NCBI RefSeq assembly: GCF_019703515.2
Contig: NC_059349.1
Span: 28,324,744-28,388,743, forward strand
Reading direction: 5' to 3'
Origin: Myxocyprinus asiaticus
Lineage: Eukaryota; Chordata; Actinopteri; Cypriniformes; Catostomidae
DNA length: 64,000 nucleotides
Shown here: in pieces, positions 12,645 through 22,987 of the stretch
Position numbering within the stretch: position 1 is the stretch's first letter
Layout of the letters: every line of letters begins with the position of its first letter
Translations under genes and position numbers: made by a program
Notes under the pieces: model-generated
What the model was told of the DNA's origin: nothing
The model's database searches: none
Seen by the model: only the letters and a program-made list of their open reading frames with translations

Positions 12645-13843
12645 TTATGAGAGGTCGACACTCTCATACTCTCCATGGTCAGAGTCATCAATTTCAATCC
12701 CTGGTACTAAACTGTAGTATTCAGTGGACTGGATCAGGTAAGCTTTCTCCCGATCAGCTGAGTCCTTCATCACATCACTCACACTAACTGCGTCCAGGTC
12801 CTGCTTGACTGCAGTCCCTTCAGTGGAGCAAGTGGACGATGGATGGGCCAGCGAGTCCACAGAGCCCAGTTTAATCTCCACTTCCTCATAGATGTCCCGA
12901 GTACTGTCTAGCAGGGTGGATGAGGGCTGAAGCATCAGCTGGTTCCTCAGTATGACCTCTTTTCCATTGTCTACAGATGCTGGTGACTGTCCAGTGGGCA
13001 GTTTGGCATGTGGCCACCGTCCATTGCACTGTGAGTTGCTAGACCTTTTGCGAGCTGGGCTAAATGATGAGGTCTCTTTCCTTTTCTTCTTCCTGCCACA
13101 GCACCAGCAGAGCACCAGACTGAGGAGCAGGAGAAGGGGAAGAATAATGAAGAGAGCAGTCAGGTTGGCTAAGTGGCACACGTCCCTGGTCTGCAAAGAC
13201 CATACCATCCGTCCTGCAAGATTTTGAGGAGAGGCACAGGTCAGATTACCAACAAGCCCCTGAAAACCGCTGGAGTTATCATGTCGACCACCCTGGAGCC
13301 CCTCCCACAGTGTGCATGTGCAAGCCCAGGGGTTTTCAAAGAGCTCCAGATGTTGTAGCGAAGGCTTAAAGACCGAGCCTGGGAGAGAGCTCAGCCGGTT
13401 CCATCTAAGAATCAACACCCGCAGATTTTCAGAGTTCTGCAGAAATCGCTTGGGTAGATGCGTCAGATAATTCATTCCCAGGTCCAGCATTTCCAGACTA
13501 TAGGCTTTGGAGAGGAAATCAGCTGGAAGAGATGACAATCTGTTCTGGCTAAGATATAGCTCTCTCAATGAAGTCAATGATTTCTCTCTAACTTCACTGT
13601 GATCAATGTGGCTGATATTACAGTTAGTCAGGTCCAAAACTTGCAGGAGTGTATGTGACAAAAAAAACGCCCAATGCACCTGGTTGAACGTGGATCCTGA
13701 AAAGTTCAAGCAGCATGTGTCATTGGGTATATTTGAGGGAAATTGAGTTAAAATGGTGGCTGCCGGACACCCACATCCCTCAGAGCTTCCTTCAGTGACA
13801 AGGATCATGTGGAGAGTGAACAATCCCCAAAATAAGGCAAGTC
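12645..13843 (-). CDS. LRR membrane protein, coding exon 2 (almost the whole protein)
   Basis: Predicted type I membrane protein, numbered on the ~403-residue precursor. After the signal peptide (about 1-21) comes a Cys-containing cap (CGCPAAT, DTCCLNFSG). About four leucine-rich repeats follow at 70-175: LLQVLDLTNCNIS, LRELYLSQNRLSSLP, LEMLDLGMNYLTHLP and LRVLILRWNRLSSLP. A Cys-rich LRR C-terminal cap follows (FENPWACTCTLWEG through LTCASPQN to TRDVC). The membrane helix is at about 234-253 (FIILPLLLLLSLVLCW), then a basic stop-transfer (GRKKKRK). The ~150-residue cytoplasmic tail has YEEV (323), YLIQ (373), YYSLV (380-381) and YESV (397), candidate phosphotyrosine docking sites. N-glycosylation sequons occur at about 45, 51, 80, 194, 204 and 231. 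A receptor or adaptor role in immune cells would fit LRRC25, but this is inference. Confidence 0.85.
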
Positions 13844-13987
13844 CTACGAGAGAAAAACCCTAGGATTAGATAAAACTTTACATTTATCATTACTATGCTA
13901 CAATACCAGTCAAAAGCTTGGACAATGGACACTTTTGACTAAATGTATGCTTTTCATGATCTTAAACCTTTTGATCTAAAGATGCTT

Positions 13988-15985
13988 AAAGGTGCACTCA
14001 GTAAGATTTTAACTAGCTCTCACTCGTCCCACTGGTCCCAGGCCAGTAGTACTTGTGGTTTTGGACTCTATACTGACACCTGTCGTCCTGGAGACTGGAA
14101 ATTTGTTTATTAAACGCTGCCACTTTACACCGAAGATGTTTGTTTATCTTTTGTTTTGTTACTTTTAGTCTATTCGACTTATTTGCTCAGCAAACTCTTT
14201 GCAGCCTTTGGATTTTCTAGACACAGTTATTTCAGGATGACCAGAGCAACATTTCAGATGCGATGATTGGTCCACTGGTTAGTCCAGTTATGAATGAATT
14301 ATTCAGTCACATTACTTTTTTGATGCGCGCCTTATATTCATAATAAATCCAATAGCAGTTTATTCGGTAAATGTGTTTCCATCAGTGGTGGAAAGAGTAA
14401 TGATTTTTTTTACTAAGTAAAAGTACTGCTACTGAAGAAATAATTCACTTGAGTACAAGTTGATGTACTGAGAAATATTATGACTCAAGTAAGAGTAAAT
14501 AAGTAGTTTGCCAAAAAACTACTCAAGTAATTTCATAAAAAGTTACTTTATGAAAATTATATTATATATAGTATATACGCTTCCATTTTTAGAACACAAA
14601 GACATTTTTGTTCTTGAAAGAAATTGATGCTTCCTTTCACCAAGGATGCATTAAATTGATAAATAATACTGCCAAAATCATTAATTGCAATTTATTATTA
14701 CGGTTTGAAATAATTATTTTAAGTGGTATTTATTTAATTTTTTCTTTATCCATGATGGCAAACATAAACTGTCACCTATTCCTTTCAAAAGCATTCTAAA
14801 ATGCTAATTTGGTATTCAAGACCATTTTCGTATTATTAGAACAATTGAAAGTGGTTGCGCTACTATGCGGAAATCACAATATAGTGGGTTTTTTCCCCAT
14901 TTGCTGAGGTATTGAGTTCTTACAAGTTGCTTTACACTTGCAAGTCAAATTTTGGTTTTAAAAATTGGCACAAAAGGCCCCTTAAAAAGTTTTTTTTAGA
15001 CATATAGTAGCAAGTAAACAAGATATCCCCACATATACTGTATGTCAAACTACACTGTGTTAATGTTTGACTCAGTTAAAACATTGCCTACCTTAAAAAC
15101 AAGTGAAGTTTGATCAGTGGATAAATATGTTCAGACTGTTCCCTCATACCTGAATGAATGGCTCCTTTCCCGAATAAATTGAAATATGCAGAAAAATCAG
15201 AGTAGTACAGTTCTTGTATAGTGACAGGAGAGGAAGTCTTGGAGAAGCTAGAGAAGAGAGGACACCGGCGGCAGTTTCTGCAAGCTGCTGTGCTCATGAT
15301 GCTGTGCCCTGCAGGCTTCCATTGTGCTAAGCGCAGTGCATTTTAGTATATAAACAGTGCTTATAACTTGACGATTTCTTCTTCCCAAAAAAATTCCAAA
15401 AAAATCAGAAACATTATGTCTTTTTTTATAATTTGTAATTGTGGTGAAAGATAACTGTAGCAAAGTTGAATACTTCATTTTTAATCAACTCAAGTAAAAG
15501 TACTATTATTTATTTATACTTTAAAAAGTAGAAAAATGTAAAAAGTGTACTCAAGCACTGTAACAAAGTAGTTGTAATTCATTACTTTCCACCTCTGGTT
15601 TCCATCATAGTTTATGCACATTTCTTCTCATCAAATAAAAAATGTATCCACCTAAAGTGAGCGTACGTTTTTTATGCACATTTGGAGATTTTATTAGCAT
15701 CTTGGTGTTTCCATCCAGTAGTTTTTATGCAATATCCCAAAATGCGCATAACAATACGTGGATGGAAACCCAGCTAGTGTCATGTGCTGTAAACATGGCA
15801 GTGCCCATGAGGGGGTGACCCGATCCACTTAAAATTAAACGGCTTTTTTTTTTTAAATTACTGATATGAATGGAGTCTTCATCTCATGTGAGTGTACATC
15901 ATTTTCAACATATTTCTCAAAATGCTATTCAGGTCTTTATGTGTAAAACTTTTTTAATAATAAAAAACTTACTTAGTGCACCTTT
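13988..15985. mobile_element. hAT-like non-autonomous element with 8-bp target duplication
   Basis: Ends AAAGGTGCACTCAGTAAG (left) and CTTACTTAGTGCACCTTT (right) are inverted copies. They are flanked by the perfect 8-bp direct repeat AGATGCTT at 13980-13987 and 15986-15993, which is the hAT hallmark. No transposase is seen. It interrupts the Tc1-type MITE and is itself interrupted at 14383-15597. Confidence 0.8.
14383..15597. mobile_element. hAT-like non-autonomous element, CAGTGGTGGAAAG ends
   Basis: Begins CAGTGGTGGAAAGAGTAA and ends TTACTTTCCACCTCTG, with the 8-bp target duplication GTTTCCAT at 14375-14382 and 15598-15605. The subterminal parts carry recurring ACTCAAGTAAAAGTACT-like motifs in both orientations. 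No coding potential. It is the innermost layer of this nest and so the youngest insertion. Confidence 0.8.
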
Positions 15986-16290
15986 AGATGCTTGAAATTA
16001 GTTTTGTACAAAATTAATGGATGGAGTTGGACAGTGAAGGAAAAGTGGCCATCAAGTGCAAACATAGGATCTCCTTCAAAACATCTCAGGTGGATACCTC
16101 ATGAAGCTGGCTGAAAGAATGTCAAGCTGTAATTTAAGCAAAGGGTGGAAACTATGAAGCAGCTCAAATATAAGATACATTTAATTATTTGTATACTTTT
16201 TGAATGTTTTGATTTAACATTTTTGGTCACTACCAATTCCCGTACTTCCATTTGTGCTATTTCATAGCTGTGATTATTATAAAATGTGAA

Positions 16291-18642
16291 TGTGATGAGG
16301 AGGAGGGCAGGGCCGGGCCGTGACTACACATGCCCAGCCCCCAATCGGACTAATCAGACGAGGAGAGGGATAAGTGCAGTGGGTCGTGGCAGTTCGAGAG
16401 AGAGAGAGTCACACGCAGCTGCTGTGTGTACATTTGTGTTGTGTGTCTTTCTCCTTGGCTGATTAGCCCACCCCTTTCTGTCCTGCCCCTATTTTTCCAT
16501 TTCCATTTGTACAAACAGGTAGCTCCGCCCCAAGCTCACACCATTGGTTGGGCCAGAAATTAACGTCAGATTGCTCTAACAAACAAATCAATATTTTGTA
16601 AGGGCCATAGTATTTACAATTTTCAGTAAGTCAATCAACAAATGGCTTACAGGAGAAAGTACTTAACAATGAAAAAAGTACACACTTCACAGATGTCATA
16701 CTGCATCTTATTCTACATATGTATCTGAAGAGCTGAATATACTGAATGTCTCATGCATGCTAATGTATTCTCTCTTTCTGTTATGTTCTAGGTTGATCTC
16801 CAGGGATCACCTTGCTCAGGTTGAGCAGAGAGCTAAAGATCCTGTGTGCTTAGCAACACTGCTGAGGCCTCGGCACTGTTGTCATTCGTATGAGAGTTGA
16901 CATGGTGATGAGGTGAGTCTGGGATCAGGAGTCCAATCTTGCAACCATGTTGCTCACGGTTGGTTGGTAACTGAACAAATTTATAACAAGCATATCCTTT
17001 GATGGCTGAGGTGCAAGACAATGAGTCTCCATCAGCTAGTGCTATACTGTTTGTGTATAGTAAAGAGAAGTATATAATATAATTTCTTAAGCCATGAAAA
17101 CATTGAATTTATGCATGCACTGATTATTGACAGTCATCACTGCCTGTACAACAATTAGAAGTTCATCCATTTTACCTTTATTAGTAAAATTGATACTTTT
17201 ATTATTTTTTTTATATTATTGGAAAATGATTTTTAGTAATTTGTCGATTAATTTCAGAAAAAAACAAAAACAAATTTTGTTGACTTTAGGAGAACTTTGT
17301 TCCTATATCTTTTTTTTTCCAGCTGTGCAGAGGACTGCACATGTTTTCTTTACCCCAGCAATATAACACTGGAATCAGACTTTCCTGGTGTAAACAATGG
17401 GAGTGGAATGTGCAAATCCCCTGACAACACGGAGGATCCACACTAGGAACGAGGCGTGAGGAACCATGCCAACCCTGCATTCAGTACTGCTGAAACACTC
17501 GTTTCACTATAGATATTATCAACAGGTGTTTGTTTACAACACCACCAGCCTAAGAATAACTATAACTGTAACCATTTGGGTATTTCATCTGTACAAGTAC
17601 AGAATATGTCATAAATCCAGATGTGAGTAGTTAATACAAACAATCGGATAGTTAGCTAATATTATAATAAAATCAATGGCAGGTAATTGAGCAGTTCCAT
17701 TTAGAGATTTAATCTAAGATGTCCAAACTCAGAAAAAGTCCTTCATAATGTGCTCTAAATTCTTTATTTTAAGCACTTAATGCTATTTGAGGGGAAAAAA
17801 TCTTGGCTTAAATTACCTCTTGGCATTGACTCAAAGCAAGTCCTAACAAAACAAGAGCCCAAATTTTGAGCCAAGTAGATAAGTGCACAAACACACACAA
17901 ACACACGTTTGTTTCACTATATTAGTGAGGACATCTCAAAGACGCATATATGACATTTTCTATACCCTAACCAACTGGTTCAAACGAAACATTATTGAAC
18001 CAATCCAGTCTTTATGTTCCCATAAGTAAGCATTTAATTCTACTCTACAGTAACAATGCCATAGCAGCTGAGTTTATTATTATTATTATTATTATTATTA
18101 TTTATGTAAGAGTGGATGTAAATGGACCAGTCATCAGTGCTGTCCTATATGAGAACACAATTTCTGACAAATTAGTAAATACTTAGGGCAACCACAATCA
18201 GACAGCCTAGGCTACTTTATATTGCTCTGGAATAAATAAACATGTCAACAGATTTTCTTTAAAATCACGACATTCTGATTGAGTTATCCGTGTATTTTGC
18301 AATGAGGATCAATATTGTGAGGTTAAAGGTAAAAGTGCGTTTAGAGCAGCTAAAACGGTAAGGCAAGGGTGGCATGTTACATGCATACTGAATAAAAGTT
18401 ACCCTCCTAATGTGAGAACGAATGCATTAAAGCGATGGGTATATTCAAACTTATCCCACATGTTCTCATGCAAGAACAATGCGCGCTGTTACACCCAATC
18501 CGCCAATTTCCTCTGAGATAACGGAGCTTTTATTTTACTCGCGCAAGTTCGCAATGGGTCTGTTTAACACGGATGAAATAAATAAAACGTTTACAACACA
18601 ATCTATTTTGTACTGAATTCAGAAATGTATTATTATATTGAT

Positions 18643-18675
<33 letters not shown>

Positions 18676-18759
18676 TTTAATAAAATTTACTCCGGCAACT
18701 TCATGGGTGTATTTAGAGGCAAACTAGTGTAGCAAATAGTATGGAAATGTGAGGCTTAC
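16291..18759. other. Rest of the LRR intron: repeats and microsatellites, no exon seen
   Basis: 16291-16560 is a GC-richer dispersed repeat (GAGGAGGGCAGGGCCGGGCC, then a GAGAGAGAGAG run near 16395). A CA-rich tract lies near 17890. A TTA trinucleotide run is at about 18074-18101. A poly-T run of about 26 is at 18646-18672. No splice-flanked open segment was recognised. Confidence 0.4.
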
Positions 18760-18772
18760 CTTCAGGTGTCAT
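18760..18772 (-). CDS. LRR membrane protein, coding exon 1 (13 bp)
   Basis: Encodes M-T-P-E plus the first base of a glycine codon. It ends at a canonical donor (GAAG|GTAAGCC) and is preceded on the minus strand by CACAATAACG. The 5' UTR probably extends right to about 18800-18880, but no promoter element is clear. The exon was found by looking for a start codon that supplies a signal peptide to exon 2 in phase. Confidence 0.75.
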
Positions 18773-21249
18773 CGTTATTGTGAGCTGTTGCTCCTGTGAT
18801 AGAGCTGTCATTTACATGAAACACAAAAGCACTGAGAGCAGCAGCAGCAGCTCTGTGGCGTCACTCTACTGTACTATATGTGCCATGGATGGGTGTGCCC
18901 TGCTCCATACAACACAGACTGGAATGTGGAAGTTCTGCTTCCTGTGCCTGTGTGTTTGAGAGAGTGTTGGCGGATGCAGAAGGAAACGGTGTGACAGAAC
19001 ACAGCGAGAAAAGGGAGCTTACCTGGCAGTGCAGACTTTCATCGTTTGCTTTGGGTACAACGGGGCTAAAGGCACACCTTAAGGAAAATTAGCTTTTTTT
19101 CTGGTCACAAAATGTATTAAGATGTATTAAAACAAATTATTTTCTTTTTATTGAATATTGATGGCGCAACATAATTTGCTAGTAATTGCTGTTTAATAAT
19201 TTTGACTTCTGCTGTATGACACAATGTAATAGAATTGTCTCCTAGGTAACTTTTAACCTAAATTTAACTTAAATGTTAAGTAAATACTGAAAAAGGTAGA
19301 TAGTTTATAAAAATAAATAAATAAATAAATAAATAACATGTGACAACTGCAATATTTTCTATAGTGCATGTGTGACATCACTGCACAGGTGAGCTATAAC
19401 CATTCCACTGTTGCACATTGTTGCTTCTAGACAACAAACACATGTAAACAATTCTTCAGAACATACAAATGATAAATACAACATTATGACTTTACATAAA
19501 AATAGCTTTTTAGAAGGCAGTTCTCTAAAGCAAATCTCCACTGTAACAAACTGCTGTAAGTTTACAGTAACTTTTTGCAATAATATCCTGTATTTTATAA
19601 ATTACAGTCTGTTATTGTATTTTGCTATTAATTCTGGAAGGTGTCCGGTCTTGAGAGTTAATTGAAGAATTTATGGCAAAATTTTAGAAAAAGAACAGTT
19701 TATTTGAAAACAAAACAGTACCACCAGCACTGCACTAGGGATTTTTCTGTCTAAATGTTGGGATAGCACAGAACTAACCTGTGAACTATTACATCCCAAT
19801 AAACCTATAATTGTTGACATACTGTTTAATATTGCCAGGATATTTTCTCTCCTAAAAAAATTATGTTCTTTATAAAAACAAAATTTTTCAGATTGTCCAT
19901 TGGATGATAGGACAAAACAAAATACAACAACAGCTAGTGCATTACACTAACAATTCTTGTTAGAAGTCATGGGTTTGAATCCTGGGAACACCTGGTATAA
20001 TGTGTTCCCTGGATGTACTGCTACTTTTTTTTTTATTTTATTATTATTATTATTATTATTATTATGACAAATGAATAAATGTTAGAGGTTGAAGTTTTAG
20101 CTCTATTTAATGTTATTTGACAATAAATGTTTCTTGTTTGAAGTCACCATTATGGTGATAGTGTTTTTCTCTAGGTTGTGACTTAAGACCTTTATTAATA
20201 ACTTCCTCCCAGCCATTACCAAAATGTTTCAAGTGAAAACATTTGTTAGTTCTATAGTATAAGGGAGAATATAGTAGGTTTGTAACTCCCAATCAATACT
20301 TCTTTTGTGATTCTTACATATAATGTTAAAGATATGTGAAAAGATGATAAATTCTGACTTATAGGTAACAGAATTATTAATACTGAGAATTGTTTTGGAG
20401 GCAAATCACATCATTTTTTAATATATAACAACTCTGGTAAATGGAATCAATTAGTCACCCGCTGACATCAACATTTGGGATCTCAAATCTCATCAATGGT
20501 GACAATTAACAAAAATAATTTTCAGATAAAAGGAAAAACACTGAACATATGCAGCAATGCATGCTGGGTACCCACATCACTGGTTAATCATTGTAATTCT
20601 ACAGCACAGAACTGCTAAATCACAGAAGTACTGTAGAATCACAGTTAATCTTGTTACTTCAGTCTCACATATCTGCTGTAATTTTACAGTACTAGTATGT
20701 GTTTTTACATTACAATTGTAATGAATGATTTACAGTTCTCTTGTTTATTTACAATCTTACTGGCAACAAAAATTGCCAGTAACCTACAGTAAATTTTACA
20801 GTAAATTTCTTAGTGTGTGTGCAGCCTTCACATGTTGCACCATGTTGGAAAATTTGATCAAAATGACCACCAGGATGAAGTGTGACCAAGAAAAAGCTTT
20901 CTATCGCTTTACTCAAAGTCGTCCCTTTATAATAAACCATGTTATTGCCATCTTATATGCATCATGTGCTTGCAAAATGATGAAAATGGGTTTGTTACCC
21001 AGAAGGAATGCATGTTAAAATTGTTGAGGAATAGTCCACAAATTCTGATCATATTCTAAACAATTTGAAAAATGAAGAAAATGTTGCTTCAAAAGCTGAA
21101 AATCAGTTTTAGAATAATATCATCACCAAAAGGGCTGGCTCTTAAAGATGACAAGATTTTCAAGAGTTATATTCAATTTAACCTCAAGGTGGCAGCATTC
21201 TACCAGTAATAGTTCATGGTTTTGCAAGCTCTTCCATAAACCTGCACAG
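18773..21249. other. Intergenic region between the glis and LRR genes
   Basis: The right part of the first few hundred bases should hold the LRR 5' UTR and promoter; a CAG run (GCAGCAGCAGCAG) sits at about 18838-18850. An AAAT tetranucleotide run is at about 19308-19335 and an ATT run at about 20037-20064. 19935-20010 contains a tRNA-derived SINE-like head with a B-box-like GGGTTTGAATCC. No coding exon was recognised. Confidence 0.4.
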
Positions 21250-21823
21250 TGAAACAATCTGTGAATGTTCATTCAAATAGCTCTTGGTTTTTCAATATTA
21301 ACACTGAACTAGAAAGCAAAATAAAAGAAACAAAAAGCAACGGTGGCATGCTCTCTTTCCTCATGGATTTATTTCAGAAAGAAGACAAAATGTTACATAA
21401 TGCGATGTTGCTAAGAAATACAACAAACATATTATTTTAAGAATTCTGTCATGTTACAAACTCAATGTAAACAGTATCTCTTCTCAGTCCCATTCTCTAG
21501 CCACACTAAACACAAACAACAGTGTCTATTTAGAATAAAAAAATAAGGGTGGAAGGTCATCATCAGTGCCAAAGCTGGGGAATTTCTCTTTCGAGAGTAC
21601 AGCTGTCATTAAAGGAGACAGTCTTATCTCTGACTCGATGCTTGAGGAATCTTTGAGAGGATTATTGCCCAAGCACAGTTTTTCTCACACAGTGCTGTTG
21701 TAATCGGAGAATCTTCATCCAGAATTCCATTTCCTTAATCACCCATGTCTTAATGTGTCCCCTCCAGTTTTCAAATCATTCCTCCACATAACCTGCTCTC
21801 AGGCGCAATAGCCTAAAGGTGTC
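21250..21823 (-). other. Probable 3' UTR of the glis gene
   Basis: Directly downstream of the glis stop codon on the minus strand. A minus-strand AATAAA-like signal appears at TTTATT (about 21368-21373), which would give a 3' UTR near 450 bases. The end point is a guess from this motif only. Confidence 0.35.
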
Positions 21824-21945
21824 TCACGTCTGAGTGTACAGAGAGTGGATCTGACTGAGGCTGTGGTCATGGATCCCAACAGGAACAGGACATGTAGCAG
21901 GGTGATTCCCATTCCCTGGCTGTGCGTCCTGGGTTAAGCAGTGGC
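21824..21945 (-). CDS. glis1: glis1-like last exon with stop codon
   Basis: The acceptor is TTTGTAAACAG|GCCACT. In the required phase it reads (G)HCLTQDAQPGNGNHPATCP, then VPVGIHDHSLSQIHSLYTQT and TGA at 21824-21826. The closing SQIHSLYT resembles the SQLSSVYTEG-type terminus I recall for GLIS1 and GLIS3, which supports this as the true C-terminus rather than the open stretch at 26.5 kb. Confidence 0.8.
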
Positions 21946-22937
21946 CTGTTTACAAAGAAAAAAGTTGTAGAATGTACTAGGTTTTGTTGAGAGAAGTACA
22001 AGTAAAATAATAATAATAAAAATTAAAAAAATTAAAAAAACATCGAGATTTATGAGCTCCTAATAATGAACCATAAGTAAATAATTATAATAATAATCTT
22101 AATATATGTCCTCAATACACTTACTGCTCTGTTTTGCCAATTTTGTTCACTTAAACCAAAATGTATTGTTCACTCAAGATATTATTGTCAAAGCAACTAC
22201 AGATTTCTTGTTCAGCCAATTATCAAAAAGTAATACAAGAAATTTTATTTTGTCACCATTTCATTTATGCATAGGCTATATTCAGTAGCGGATCCTGGCA
22301 TAGGCGATATAGGCAGGCGCCTAGGGCGGCAGTGCTCACTGGGGAGGCATGATCGATCGCCCCTGCACAGAGCTCGCAAGATCGCGATGGGAGAAAGGTG
22401 CCCCGAATTGTGCCACCCCGCCCCTGGCTCGTGATGGGTGAAAGGTGCCCCAAATCGTGCCACCCCACCCCAAGTTCACAAGATAACGATGGGAGAGAGG
22501 TGTTCCAAATCATGCCAACCGGCCCCGCACAGAGCTCGCAAGATCGCAGTGGGGGAAAGGTGCCCCGATGTTCCTGACAGGCTATTCAGCCTAAAAGGCT
22601 CTAAATGGTTAGGATTATATATGTTCATAATGCATTCTTACATTCTGAACAAACATAAGATAACCATAATCAACAGTATAGGTACACTGTGACACAGGAT
22701 CGACTCATTGGTCTTGAAAAAATAAGCATCAACCATGTGATTGCTGGGCAGATTTGACGAAGTCATTGATGATTTTGCATCAATGAAAACTAGGAGGGTT
22801 CAATTTGAAATGAGGAATTATGTGTAATAGCACAAGCAGCAGACTGTAAGTATTCTGCCATTTTCTTTATTTACTGACTCTATAATTTAATTGGGCAATT
22901 TAAGTTCAATATATATAATGTACATGCTAATATAATT

Positions 22938-22984
<47 letters not shown>
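21946..22984. other. glis intron: AT-rich sequence, GC-rich minisatellite, TA microsatellite
   Basis: Holds the GC-rich repeat at 22270-22575 (listed separately) and a pure TA run at about 22943-22982 that touches the left end of the Tc1 element. Nothing coding was recognised. Confidence 0.45.
22270..22575. repeat. GC-rich dispersed repeat with ~50-60 bp degenerate tandem units
   Basis: Starts CAGTAGCGGATCCTGGCATA and a GGCGCCTAGGGCGGC block. It then has about four imperfect units containing GCTCGCAAGATCGCGATGGG and AAAGGTGCCCCGAATTGTGC (near 22370, 22425, 22470 and 22530). It is a strong GC island in AT-rich surroundings. I recall the AGTAGCGGATCCTGGCATAGG head as part of a fish repeat, so this is probably transposon-derived rather than a CpG promoter. 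Confidence 0.6.

Positions 22985-22987
<3 letters not shown>

Larger units (their letters stand above)
13904..16290. mobile_element. Tc1-type MITE (two arms) split by a nested insertion
   Basis: The left arm at 13904-13987 (ACCAGTCAAAAGCTTGG, then CATGATCTTAAACCTTTTGATC) and the right arm at 15986-16290 (GATGCTTGAAATTAGTTTTG, then ATTATTATAAAATGTGAA) belong to the same repeat family as 31976-35862. The right terminal inverted repeat is missing: the copy ends at about 16290 and runs into an unrelated GA-rich repeat. Non-coding. It lies inside the LRR-gene intron. Confidence 0.65.
12645..18772 (-). other. LRR membrane-protein gene (two coding exons), LRRC25-like
   Basis: Whole gene. Coding exon 1 is 18760-18772 and coding exon 2 is 13843-12645, joined across a 4.9 kb intron. 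The splice is ATGACACCTGAAG|GTAAGCC to CTCTCGTAG|GACTTGCC, and the joined frame gives MTPEGLALFWGLFTLHMILV, a good signal peptide. This explains why exon 2 alone lacks a convincing start. The precursor is about 403 residues. The gene sits about 3 kb downstream of the glis stop codon on the same strand; the two are probably independent units. The LRRC25 name rests only on general architecture (few LRRs, one membrane segment, tyrosine tail) and remains tentative. Confidence 0.8.

Noticed and set aside
19930..20010. Possible tRNA gene (B-box-like GGGTTTGAATCC)
   Set aside because: No cloverleaf with paired acceptor stem can be drawn; looks like a SINE head.
22370..22565. CRISPR-like regular repeats
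   Set aside because: Units are degenerate, directly abutting and without unique spacers; an animal minisatellite.
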